Assembly: GCA_016290885.1 (NCBI GenBank)
Contig: JAEEVN010000001.1
Coordinates: 152,481 to 216,480, forward strand
Direction: 5' to 3'
DNA length: 64,000 bases
Source: Caryophanales bacterium
GTDB taxonomy: Bacteria; Bacillota_I; Bacilli_A; RF39; UBA660
Shown here piece after piece: positions 43,448 through 50,567 of this stretch (position 1 is the stretch's first letter; each line of letters opens with the position of its first letter). The notes below the pieces were generated by a model. The model was not told where the DNA came from. It was given only the letters and a program-made list of their open reading frames with translations, and made no database searches. The translations under genes were made by a program, and so were the position numbers.

Positions 43448-43475
43448 ATATAAAAGATTAGTTAACTAATCTTTT
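43448..43475 (-). terminator. Palindromic terminator of the 121-aa gene
   Basis: Near-perfect palindrome AAAAGATTAGTTAACTAATCTTTT; T-rich continuation on the minus strand. Confidence 0.7.
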
Positions 43476-43827
43476 GTTCTTCCATATTTACTAACTCTAA
43501 AACTTTACAATTCTTTTTTGTATATTCTCTTCTAGCCTCCATGATTAGTTCTTGAACTCTTTCAGGATACCCTATAGTCACTTCATTCATGAAGTCATCA
43601 TCTAATTCTCCTTGTATTATTATTTGGCCTTTATCTCTTATAAATTTTCTCCCAAAAATTTCTATTGCATTTGCTCCAGTTGTTTGATATGCAAAATATA
43701 TATGATTTTTATCTAATTTATTTTTTATGATATTAGAAAGTTCTAATATTTCTTTATGTGATATTACCTCCTTTCTTTTAGCATATGCAGCGTGTGCAAT
43801 TACAGTATAATCGTGTACATATAACAT
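43462..43827 (-). CDS. Small hypothetical protein, paralog of the 131-aa protein
   Basis: A 121-aa protein with the same layout as the downstream 131-aa protein (MLYVHDYTVIAHAAYAKRKE against MLVIDDYVFYANAAHAKQTG). AAGGAGGAG precedes the ATG. No signal peptide or membrane segment. Both paralogs are small alpha/beta-like proteins without a recognised motif. Confidence 0.6.
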   Translation of the reverse strand: MLYVHDYTVIAHAAYAKRKEVISHKEILELSNIIKNKLDKNHIYFAYQTTGANAIEIFGRKFIRDKGQIIIQGELDDDFMNEVTIGYPERVQELIMEARREYTKKNCKVLELVNMEEQKIS

Positions 43828-43894
43828 ACAATCTCCTCCTTACAACTTTATGATATCAAATATATTTACCTGTGAACTCTACAGTTTGTAGAAA

Positions 43895-43923
43895 TAAAAA
43901 AATCGATTCATATTGAATCGATT
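43895..43923 (-). terminator. Intrinsic terminator of the GT-C-like gene
   Basis: Stem AATCGATTCA/TGAATCGATT, 3-base loop, seven T residues on the minus strand. Confidence 0.88.
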
Positions 43924-45382
43924 ATTCTGCTTTCTTCACATAGATATAACACATATCATCACTATAAATTAATTCATATCCATCAGTATTGTCTAAATAA
44001 TAATGTAATTGATTTAATTTATAAGTTAGTATTACATCAAAATCATATTTTTCAAGGAATGCTGCTGTATCTCCACTAAGTGTTCCAATAGCCATTGAAT
44101 TTGGTAATATTTCTTTACTAAATACATCTCCTAATCCATAAGCAAATATTTGAACATCATCTAGTAGATCATATTCATCTAATTTATATAATAGATAACC
44201 TCCACCACCAAAGTCATTAAACATTCTCTTTGGTTTTAATTCTCCAATTTTCTTAATTGCTTCATCACTATAATAACCATCATTATCTATTATTCCAACA
44301 TTCTTTATTGTACTAATTTGTTTATAACCTACTACCACTACTATACCTGTTAATAAACAAGCAAATAATACTGTAATAACTTTTTTAAATTTTTCAAAAG
44401 GTTTAGTAAATATTTCATACATACTATCTGTAACAAAGAAATATTTACCTAAAGTCCACATTGAATATATTCCATACATTCCAATAAATCTTTGACTCTT
44501 TAAACTCATATAAAAGAATAATAATTGGAATGCTATTTCATGGAATTTCATCTTGCTCTTAGTTAAAATCATATTGAATAATGGTACTGCAATTAATATA
44601 AATATGTATATACCTAAATATCCATGGAAATCAGGGCTAGCCCATTCTTCTATATTATCAAGCATACTTGTATCTGCCATATTAGAGAATGGATATAAAA
44701 GCATTTTATAACCAAATGGATTTAAACAACTAGCAATTAAAGTTAAACCTAATACTATTAATAAAGTCTTAACTTGTGATTTATTTAAGAAACTACTACT
44801 CCATCTATCTTCTTTAAACTTAAATATTTTTAAGAATATATGACATAGTAAAACTCCTATTATAAATATATATGGTAATGATGAAGATCCACCATGGAAA
44901 TTAACCCATAATATTTGTAAGATTGGTATTGTATATATTAATTTTTTATACTTCTTTTCATCATCAATATAATTAAATAATATATAAACTAAATATGCCA
45001 TAAATAATAAACTAATTATATATGGTCTAGGTCCTGTTACTTTAAAAAATACTGTCATTAATAACAAATATAAAAGTTTAAAATCAAATACTTTCTTAAA
45101 TTTTACTCTTATTGTTTTTGCCATTAATATGTATAATAACAAGAAAATTGCAAGCATGATTAACAAACAACCTAGTGGTGTAATCTTATACATAATAAGT
45201 TCTGTTAACCATTCATGACTAGTCCATTCATATGGACCATGCCAAACAAAAAGTGCATTTTTAGGGATTGTTTTATTAATATCTATATAATGTCCAATAA
45301 CATAATGCCAAAACCAATCATTATCTGTTATAGGCTCAAAAGACATAAGTAATCCCATTACAAATGAAAATATAATTCCCAT
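43922..45382 (-). CDS. Polytopic membrane protein, GT-C glycosyltransferase-like
   Basis: A 486-aa protein with about nine or more hydrophobic segments. The N-terminal external loop has ITDNDWFWHYVIGHYIDINK and GPYEWTSHEWLTELI, the D-x-D...H...W-x-SHEWL layout seen in GT-C-type and PMT-like membrane proteins that use lipid-linked sugars. The C-terminal ~100 residues form a soluble domain. The start has GGAGG four bases upstream. Donor and acceptor unknown; it could modify wall glycans or surface proteins. Confidence 0.65.
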   Translation of the reverse strand: MGIIFSFVMGLLMSFEPITDNDWFWHYVIGHYIDINKTIPKNALFVWHGPYEWTSHEWLTELIMYKITPLGCLLIMLAIFLLLYILMAKTIRVKFKKVFDFKLLYLLLMTVFFKVTGPRPYIISLLFMAYLVYILFNYIDDEKKYKKLIYTIPILQILWVNFHGGSSSLPYIFIIGVLLCHIFLKIFKFKEDRWSSSFLNKSQVKTLLIVLGLTLIASCLNPFGYKMLLYPFSNMADTSMLDNIEEWASPDFHGYLGIYIFILIAVPLFNMILTKSKMKFHEIAFQLLFFYMSLKSQRFIGMYGIYSMWTLGKYFFVTDSMYEIFTKPFEKFKKVITVLFACLLTGIVVVVGYKQISTIKNVGIIDNDGYYSDEAIKKIGELKPKRMFNDFGGGGYLLYKLDEYDLLDDVQIFAYGLGDVFSKEILPNSMAIGTLSGDTAAFLEKYDFDVILTYKLNQLHYYLDNTDGYELIYSDDMCYIYVKKAE

Positions 45383-45404
45383 AAATCCTCCATACTATAC
45401 ACTC

Positions 45405-45415
45405 ATTATACCATA
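45405..45415 (-). promoter_or_regulatory. Extended -10 promoter of the GT-C-like gene
   Basis: Minus strand TATGGTATAAT about 25 bases before the start codon. Confidence 0.55.
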
Positions 45416-45444
45416 AAGTAGTTATAACACAAATCCTATTAAAC

Positions 45445-45473
45445 ACAAAAAAACTAACTATTTCTAGTTAGTT
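45445..45473 (-). terminator. Terminator of tRNA-Met
   Basis: Stem AACTAACTA/TAGTTAGTT, 4-base loop, seven T residues on the minus strand, directly after the tRNA 3' end. Confidence 0.85.
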
Positions 45474-45481
45474 GATTACAT

Positions 45482-45558
45482 TGGTAGCGACGGAGGGGGT
45501 CGAACCCACGACCTTTCGGGTATGAACCGAACGCTCTAGCCAACTGAGCTACATCGCC
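45482..45558 (-). tRNA. tRNA-Met (CAT anticodon), elongator type
   Basis: A 77-base tRNA with CCA encoded. Acceptor GGCGATG pairs with CGTCGCT (one G-T and one T-G wobble). D-arm GCTC/GAGC, anticodon stem TTCGG/CCGAA with loop TTCATAC (CAT), and T-arm GTGGG-TTCGACC-CCCTC with one T-T mismatch at the second pair. The body resembles the elongator rather than the initiator. Isoleucine tRNA with lysidine also carries CAT, but the body sequence fits Met. Confidence 0.92.
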
Positions 45559-45570
45559 AAACACAAATAG

Positions 45571-45599
45571 ATTATACCAAAATAAAAAAAAATATACAA
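45571..45599 (-). promoter_or_regulatory. Promoter of tRNA-Met, overlapping the mscL terminator
   Basis: Minus strand TTGTAT (45594-45599), exactly 17 bp, TATAAT (45571-45576) with TGG before it. The -35 lies within the 3' arm of the mscL terminator hairpin. Confidence 0.7.
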
Positions 45600-45613
45600 G
45601 TATTTGTATATTT
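45583..45613 (-). terminator. Intrinsic terminator of mscL
   Basis: Stem AAATATACAA/TTGTATATTT, 4-base loop, nine T-rich positions on the minus strand. Also contains the tRNA -35. Confidence 0.85.
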
Positions 45614-46042
45614 TTATTTTCTTTTCTTTAATAAATCTCTTATTTCTTCTAGAAGTATAGTTTCATCAGATTTAACTGGAGCCTTAGCTTCTTCTTTTTT
45701 CTTTTTACCTGCCTCTACTAATTTATTAACTCCTTTAAGCATTAAGAATAATATAAATGCCATAATTAAGAAATTAATAACTGCTGTTACAAAGTGACCC
45801 CAATTAAGAGCTTGTCCACCCCATATTTGAAGTTGACCTTTTATTTCTGCTCCACCTATAGAATTAATTAATGGATTAATAAAATCATCTGTTAAAGCTG
45901 TAACTATAGTTGCAAAAGCACCACCTATAATAACACCTATAGCCATATCCATTACATTTCCTCTTAGAACAAATGCTTTGAATTCACTAATAAATCCTTT
46001 CCCTTTTTCTTTAGCTTTACTTAGTTTTTCGTTATCTCTCAT
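45614..46042 (-). CDS. mscL: Large-conductance mechanosensitive channel
   Basis: A 142-aa MscL. Signature KAFVLRGNVMDMAIGVIIGGAFATIVTALTDDFI in part at TM1, second membrane segment FVTAVINFLIMAFILFLML, and a charged C-terminal helix with TILLEEIRDLLKK. It opens under membrane tension and releases osmolytes. GGAGG precedes the ATG at 46042; the upstream in-frame TTG is not needed. Divergent from the GH25 lysozyme gene. Confidence 0.96.
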   Translation of the reverse strand: MRDNEKLSKAKEKGKGFISEFKAFVLRGNVMDMAIGVIIGGAFATIVTALTDDFINPLINSIGGAEIKGQLQIWGGQALNWGHFVTAVINFLIMAFILFLMLKGVNKLVEAGKKKKEEAKAPVKSDETILLEEIRDLLKKRK

Positions 46043-46096
46043 AAATACCTCCAATATTACTTTTATTTTATCATTTTATTATTTATTTATCAATAT

Positions 46097-46107
46097 TATG
46101 TTATAAT
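46097..46107 (+). promoter_or_regulatory. Extended -10 promoter of the GH25 gene
   Basis: TATGTTATAAT on the plus strand, 17 bases before the start codon, so the leader would be very short. The -35 position (TTATTT) is poor. Confidence 0.45.
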
Positions 46108-46123
46108 CTTTTTAGGTGATAAT

Positions 46124-47314
46124 ATGAAAAAATATATAATGCTATTTCTTCTAATTCTATTACTAACTGGATGTAAATTCTATGATGAATATAAAATGCC
46201 TGAAGAGGTTAGTATAGAATTAAATGATAATACTTTTGAGGTATATAGTGTTAAAACTATTAATGATCTAATTAGTGATACTAATGTAGAAATCACTAAT
46301 AGTGATAAAAAATTAAAAACCAATAAAATTGGTGAAAAAGAAATAGAAATAGAATATAAATATAAAAAAAGAGATTATAAATATATAGTTAACTATGAAA
46401 TAGTAGATACAGAATCTCCATTCATAATTAGATTATCTTCTTATAGAAGTACGCTTGTTAATGAAGAAATAGATTTTTGCGAAGGTGCAAGTTTTATTGA
46501 TAATTATGATAGAGAACCTACTTGTTCTATAACAGGAGATTATGATTTATCTATCCCTAATACATATTATTTAAAATATGAAGTTAAAGATCAATCTGGT
46601 AATATAACCAATAAAGATTTAACACTTGATGTTTTTGAAGAATGGCCTATTTATGATGATTATGAAGATGATGATTATGAAGAAACATATACATTATTCA
46701 GCAAATTTAAAAAGAAGTATAAGACTGATGATGTCATGCTTGGTATAGATGTTAGTTTCTGGCAAGGCGATATTGATTTTGAAGCAGTTAAAGATGCAGG
46801 AGCAGAATTTGTAATTATAAGAATGGCTTATAGTGATTTAGAAACTGAAATTGATTTAGATTCTAAATTTAATCAAAATCTTAAAGCTGCTAAAGATGCA
46901 GGTTTATTAGTAGGAGTTTATATATATACTAGTGCTAATACTAAAGAAGAAGCAATTAAGCAAGCTAAGTTCATTAAAAAGAATTTAAATAAAGTTAAAC
47001 TTGATTTCCCTATTGTATATGACTTTGAAGATTGGAGAGACTTTAATACATTAAAAATGAATTCACATGATCTATTAGAAAGAGTTAATGAATATAAAAG
47101 TATTCTTAAAGAAGATGGATACGATATGATGATTTATGGAAGTAAATGGTATTTAGAAAATGTATGGCTTCCATATGATTATGATACATGGCTTGCTCAC
47201 TATACAGATGAAACTGATTATCAAGGTGATTATATATTATGGCAAGTAACTAATGATGGTTTAATCGATGGAATATATGGTTATGTAGATCTTGATATTT
47301 ATTACAAAAAATAA
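46124..47314 (+). CDS. Lipoprotein GH25 muramidase (lysozyme)
   Basis: A 396-aa lipoprotein: signal with lipobox LLTGC (Cys17), two Ig-like regions (about 20-95 and 96-172; the second, SPFIIRL...VKDQSGN, is DUF5011-like), an acidic Tyr/Asp linker (175-190) and a C-terminal GH25 domain from about 205. GIDVSFWQGDIDF gives Asp209 and VYDFEDWRD gives Asp300/Glu302, the catalytic acidic pair region. It cuts peptidoglycan between MurNAc and GlcNAc at the outer face of the membrane. AGGTGAT precedes the ATG. It is one of three genes on the plus strand. Confidence 0.92.
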   Translation: MKKYIMLFLLILLLTGCKFYDEYKMPEEVSIELNDNTFEVYSVKTINDLISDTNVEITNSDKKLKTNKIGEKEIEIEYKYKKRDYKYIVNYEIVDTESPFIIRLSSYRSTLVNEEIDFCEGASFIDNYDREPTCSITGDYDLSIPNTYYLKYEVKDQSGNITNKDLTLDVFEEWPIYDDYEDDDYEETYTLFSKFKKKYKTDDVMLGIDVSFWQGDIDFEAVKDAGAEFVIIRMAYSDLETEIDLDSKFNQNLKAAKDAGLLVGVYIYTSANTKEEAIKQAKFIKKNLNKVKLDFPIVYDFEDWRDFNTLKMNSHDLLERVNEYKSILKEDGYDMMIYGSKWYLENVWLPYDYDTWLAHYTDETDYQGDYILWQVTNDGLIDGIYGYVDLDIYYKK

Positions 47315-47340
47315 AAAGTACGTTAAACGTACTTTTTTTA
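47312..47340. terminator. Bidirectional terminator between GH25 and the 109-aa gene
   Basis: Stem AAAAGTACGTT/AACGTACTTTT with T-tracts on both strands; the genes converge here. Confidence 0.85.
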
Positions 47341-47667
47341 TGCTATATTTTTTTTAATTGATTCTCTTTTTCTTTCTAATGCAAAATTTAATTTATGAGT
47401 CTTTACTGGTTGTACTTTTTCATTTGTTTTAGGACCTAGTCCTATTATGTTTCTTTGTTTTTCTTGCATAAACTTTTCTACTGCTGCTTTAGCAAGTTCT
47501 TGTACTTCTTGTTTCATACCTTCAAGTGTATCAATAGAACTACACATCTCTACCCATAAACTAATCATATCTTTACTTATTATGTTTAATTTATATTGTT
47601 CATTTATAGTTTTGGCATAACTATTTATATAATTTAATATAATTGTATTATTTTCTGTTATTGCCAT
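47338..47667 (-). CDS. Small helical hypothetical protein
   Basis: A 109-aa soluble protein, predicted mostly helical, with a central EVQELAKAAVEKFMQEKQRN stretch and a basic C-terminus (LERKRESIKKN). No recognised motif. An extended -10 (TGATATAAT at 47697-47705) lies upstream; it converges on the GH25 gene. Function unknown. Confidence 0.6.
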   Translation of the reverse strand: MAITENNTIILNYINSYAKTINEQYKLNIISKDMISLWVEMCSSIDTLEGMKQEVQELAKAAVEKFMQEKQRNIIGLGPKTNEKVQPVKTHKLNFALERKRESIKKNIA

Positions 47668-47696
47668 AACATCACCCCCAAAAACATTCCAATCTA

Positions 47697-47705
47697 ATTA
47701 TATCA
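47697..47705 (-). promoter_or_regulatory. Extended -10 promoter of the 109-aa gene
   Basis: Minus strand TGATATAAT, 30 bases before the start codon. Confidence 0.45.
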
Positions 47706-47720
47706 CAGGTTTTTAAATAC

Positions 47721-47752
47721 ACAAAAAAAGATATTATTTAATAATATCTTTA
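47721..47752 (-). terminator. Intrinsic terminator of tcdA
   Basis: Stem AAAGATATTATT/AATAATATCTTT, 2-base loop, seven T residues on the minus strand. Confidence 0.85.
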
Positions 47753-48405
47753 ATTACATAATCAGCGATTAATAGACCTGCAGAACTAGTAAGTGGTGAA
47801 TAAGATCCTATATTATCTTTTGTATCTATTGGTTCTTCATCACTACTTAAAACCATTACTCTTTCATTTATTCCATCGTCTTTTAATTTTTTTCTAACTA
47901 CTTTAGCAAGTTTATCATAACTTGTTTTTCTTATATCCATTATTTTTAATTTACTTAGATTAGTCTTTTTACCCATACCCATTGAAGATATAACTTTTAT
48001 ATTTCTTTTTAAACATTCCTCAATTAGAAGTATTTTAGTACTAACTGTATCACAAGCATCAATTACATAATCCACAGAATTTTCAAATAGTATATCTATA
48101 TTATTTTTATCTATAAATTCACTAATACAAGTTATATTACATTCTTCATTTATATCAAGTAATCTTTCTTTCATAGCATCAGTCTTCTTTTTACCGATAG
48201 TAGAATTAAGGGCTATTACTTGTCTATTCTTATTGGTAATATCTATTATATCATTATCTATAATTGTTATATTTTTAATACCATTTCTAACAAGAGTCTC
48301 AGTAAGTATTCCTCCTACTCCACCAAGACCTATTACTAATACTTTAGTATTATTTAATTTAGATAAATTTTCTTTCCCAATTAACAATTCTAATCTTTCA
48401 AACAT
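47734..48405 (-). CDS. tcdA: tRNA threonylcarbamoyladenosine dehydratase (TcdA/YrvM, ThiF fold)
   Basis: A 223-aa E1-like enzyme. Nucleotide loop VIGLGGVGGILTETLVRNGI, acidic pair in IIDNDIIDITNKNRQ, then VIDACDTVSTKI and the family segment SSMGMGKKTNLSKLKIMDIRKTSYDKLAK in part. It cyclises t6A37 to ct6A37 in ANN-decoding tRNAs. Slightly shorter than Bacillus YrvM. It lies directly downstream of the 6S RNA gene and may depend on read-through from it. Confidence 0.92.
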   Translation of the reverse strand: MFERLELLIGKENLSKLNNTKVLVIGLGGVGGILTETLVRNGIKNITIIDNDIIDITNKNRQVIALNSTIGKKKTDAMKERLLDINEECNITCISEFIDKNNIDILFENSVDYVIDACDTVSTKILLIEECLKRNIKVISSMGMGKKTNLSKLKIMDIRKTSYDKLAKVVRKKLKDDGINERVMVLSSDEEPIDTKDNIGSYSPLTSSAGLLIADYVIKDIIK

Positions 48406-48418
48406 ATTTACCCCATAA

Positions 48419-48590
48419 AAAAGCCTACAAGATAATAGGAACGATAAAACCTACATCATATGTGCAGGTGGGTATCCCATAATAGACTTTAGGATCCTTG
48501 GATTTACAAGTATTCAACACCATCTACTAATTCTGATTCCCTTATCGTTATTTTAGTGGGTTTTCAACAAATTCCAACTATCTTATAGAC
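48419..48590 (-). ncRNA. ssrS: 6S RNA
   Basis: A ~172-base transcript with its own promoter and a closing stem of CTATAAGATAG at the 5' end against CTATTATCTTGTAG at the 3' end, followed by a T-run. An inner helix pairs AACGATA with TATCGTT, and ACCTGCA/TGTAGGT forms a hairpin on the 3' side of the central bubble region. Size, closed-rod shape and the aspS-6S-tcdA(yrvM) order match what I recall for Bacillus bsrA. 6S RNA binds the SigA holoenzyme. A covariance search (RF00013) would settle it. Confidence 0.75.
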
Positions 48591-48596
48591 AATTAT

Positions 48597-48625
48597 AATA
48601 TACCACATTTTAGGCATTTTGTAAA
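48597..48625 (-). promoter_or_regulatory. SigA-type promoter of 6S RNA
   Basis: Minus strand TTTACA (48620-48625), 17-bp spacer, TATATT (48597-48602), placing the start near the closing stem. Confidence 0.75.
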
Positions 48626-48629
48626 GAAA

Positions 48630-48661
48630 ACAAAAAAGAGTAAGTTTAACTTTACTCTTTT
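48630..48661 (-). terminator. Intrinsic terminator of the hisS-nth-aspS operon
   Basis: Stem AAAGAGTAAG-type against CTTTACTCTTT, followed by six T residues on the minus strand. Confidence 0.82.
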
Positions 48662-48662
48662 A

Positions 48663-49952
48663 TTACGGATTTAATCTATTTGGTCCTCTAAACACAAACA
48701 TAGTTTCTTTTAAGCTTGGTAATCCAAGAAGTAACATAGTTAATCTATCTACTCCGATTGCAAATCCACCATGTGGAGGGCATCCTGATTTAAAGAATTC
48801 TAAGTAGAATTCAACATCCTTAGTTAATCCTTTTTCTTCAGCATTCTTTCTTAATTCTTCATATCTATGTTCTCTTTGAGATCCACTAGTTATTTCAGTA
48901 CCTCTCCATATTAAGTCATATCCAAGAGGTTTATCATTATCTCTCATATGATAGAAAGGTCTCTTTGTCTTTGAATAATCAGTTATGAATATAAATTCAT
49001 TACCATATTTTTCCACAGCAAACTTACTAGTCAATTTTTCTGTTTCTGCATTCATATCACCAATATCTTCAGTTGGTATTTCATAACCATATCTATCATG
49101 TAATTCTTTATATAAATCTTGCAATTTAATTCTTGGGAATGGTTTAGTAGGAATAATTACTTCAGTATTAAATATTTCGTTTATTTCTTTTTCATATTTT
49201 TCTTTTACTTTAGTTAAACCTGCGATTATTAAATTTTCTTCTAAATCCATTACATCTTCATAAGAATTAATATATGCAAATTCAACATCAAATGAAGTAT
49301 ATTCAGTTGCATGTCTATATGTATTAGAGTTTTCTGCTCTAAATGCTGGTGCAACTTCAAATACTCTTTCTAGTCCAGATACTATAGCCATTTGTTTATA
49401 GAATTGTGGACTTTGTGCTAAATATGCTTTTCTATCAAAATAAGATACTTCAAAAACTTCTGATCCTGATTCAGATGCAGTACCTATTAATTTAGGTGTA
49501 TGTATTTCAGTAAAATCTTCAGAATATAAGTATTCTCTCATACCTTCTACTAAAGTACTTTGAATCTTAAGCATTAATTGATTTTTTTCAGTCTTTAAAT
49601 CAATCCATCTATAATCAAGTCTTGTATCTAGATTAGCTCCTTCTTCAAGTGGACTAGCTTCTGCATAAGATAAAATATTTATATCTGTAGGTATAAATTC
49701 TTTACCACCTTGTTTAACATATTCACTAAGTTTCATAACACCCTTAGCTTCCATGATTGAATCTTTAAGAACACCTTCTATTTTTTTAGTTAATTCTTCA
49801 TTACCTTCTTTTTCTATAGAAACTTGAATAAATCCACTTCTATCTTCTAGAACTATAAAGATCATATATTTAGTATCTCTAATCTTATTAATATGCCCCT
49901 TAATTAAAGATTCTTTTTCTTCTTCAAGATTCTTTATTAATGTTCTTTCCAT
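48663..49952 (-). CDS. aspS: Aspartyl-tRNA synthetase, archaeal/eukaryotic-type (short form)
   Basis: A 429-aa class IIb synthetase. N-terminal OB fold (IKGHINKIRDTKYMIFIVLEDRSG), motif 1/2 region (TRLDYRWIDLKTEKN, FRAENSNTYRHATEYTSFDVEFA) and motif 3 (GGFAIGVDRLTMLLLGL). It lacks the large GAD insertion of the bacterial AspRS (about 590 aa), so it belongs to the archaeal-like branch. Such enzymes are often non-discriminating and mischarge tRNA-Asn for GatCAB, but that cannot be decided here. Follows nth with no gap. Confidence 0.93.
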   Translation of the reverse strand: MERTLIKNLEEEKESLIKGHINKIRDTKYMIFIVLEDRSGFIQVSIEKEGNEELTKKIEGVLKDSIMEAKGVMKLSEYVKQGGKEFIPTDINILSYAEASPLEEGANLDTRLDYRWIDLKTEKNQLMLKIQSTLVEGMREYLYSEDFTEIHTPKLIGTASESGSEVFEVSYFDRKAYLAQSPQFYKQMAIVSGLERVFEVAPAFRAENSNTYRHATEYTSFDVEFAYINSYEDVMDLEENLIIAGLTKVKEKYEKEINEIFNTEVIIPTKPFPRIKLQDLYKELHDRYGYEIPTEDIGDMNAETEKLTSKFAVEKYGNEFIFITDYSKTKRPFYHMRDNDKPLGYDLIWRGTEITSGSQREHRYEELRKNAEEKGLTKDVEFYLEFFKSGCPPHGGFAIGVDRLTMLLLGLPSLKETMFVFRGPNRLNP

Positions 49953-50567
49953 TTATTTCACTCCTCTACATATATCTTTTAATTTACAATTATCACACTC
50001 TGGTTTTACTGCCTTACAATGATATCTTCCAAATAAAACTAATTGCATATTTCTTCTGTTCCAAACTTCTTTTTTAAATGACTCTCTTAATTTCATTTCA
50101 GTTTCAAGAACATCATCATTTTCATTTGCAAGATTTAGTCTCTTACTTACGCGATGGACATGAGTATCCACAGCAAATTGTGGTTCTATATCTAATTCAC
50201 TTAAAAATAGATTTACTGTCTTTCTACCAACACCCGGTAAGTTTTCTAATTCTTCTCTTGTTTTAGGAACTATACCATTATATTTAGTTACTAAAGTAGT
50301 AGCTATTTCTTTTATACAATTGGCTTTTCTATTATAGTTACCTAGTGAACGAATTATTGTTTTTAAATCTTCAATATCTGCTTCAGATAAAGACACTAAA
50401 GAATTATATTTAGCATATAATTCTTTGGTTACCATATTAACTCTTTTATCTGTTGTTTGTGCAGATAACATGATATTTATTAATAATTCATATTCATTAG
50501 AATAATCAAGTTCACATTTTGGATTTGGATATAATTCATCCAAATATTCTTCTATTTTATTAATCAT
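49953..50567 (-). CDS. nth: Endonuclease III
   Basis: A 204-aa DNA glycosylase/AP lyase for oxidised pyrimidines. Helix-hairpin-helix LENLPGVGRKTVNLFLSE with catalytic Lys, then catalytic Asp in FAVDTHVHRVSKRL. Fe-S ligands CKAVKPECDNCKLKDIC (C-x6-C-x2-C-x5-C) at the C-terminus. It is tightly packed between hisS and aspS, so it shares their transcript. Confidence 0.97.
   Translation of the reverse strand: MINKIEEYLDELYPNPKCELDYSNEYELLINIMLSAQTTDKRVNMVTKELYAKYNSLVSLSEADIEDLKTIIRSLGNYNRKANCIKEIATTLVTKYNGIVPKTREELENLPGVGRKTVNLFLSELDIEPQFAVDTHVHRVSKRLNLANENDDVLETEMKLRESFKKEVWNRRNMQLVLFGRYHCKAVKPECDNCKLKDICRGVK

Noticed and set aside
43448-43475. The palindrome as a regulator operator
   Set aside because: It is a stem with a T-rich tail at the end of a gene, like other terminators here; an operator role cannot be excluded but is not needed.
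35881-43827. Treating the accessory block as a prophage or integrated element
   Set aside because: No integrase, transposase, capsid, terminase or attachment repeats were seen; flanking genes are core.
45482-45558. Reading the CAT tRNA as initiator tRNA or as tRNA-Ile2
   Set aside because: The acceptor G-U first pair and body resemble the elongator Met tRNA; initiator features (mismatched 1-72, three G-C pairs in the anticodon stem) are not seen. Ile2 cannot be excluded by sequence alone.
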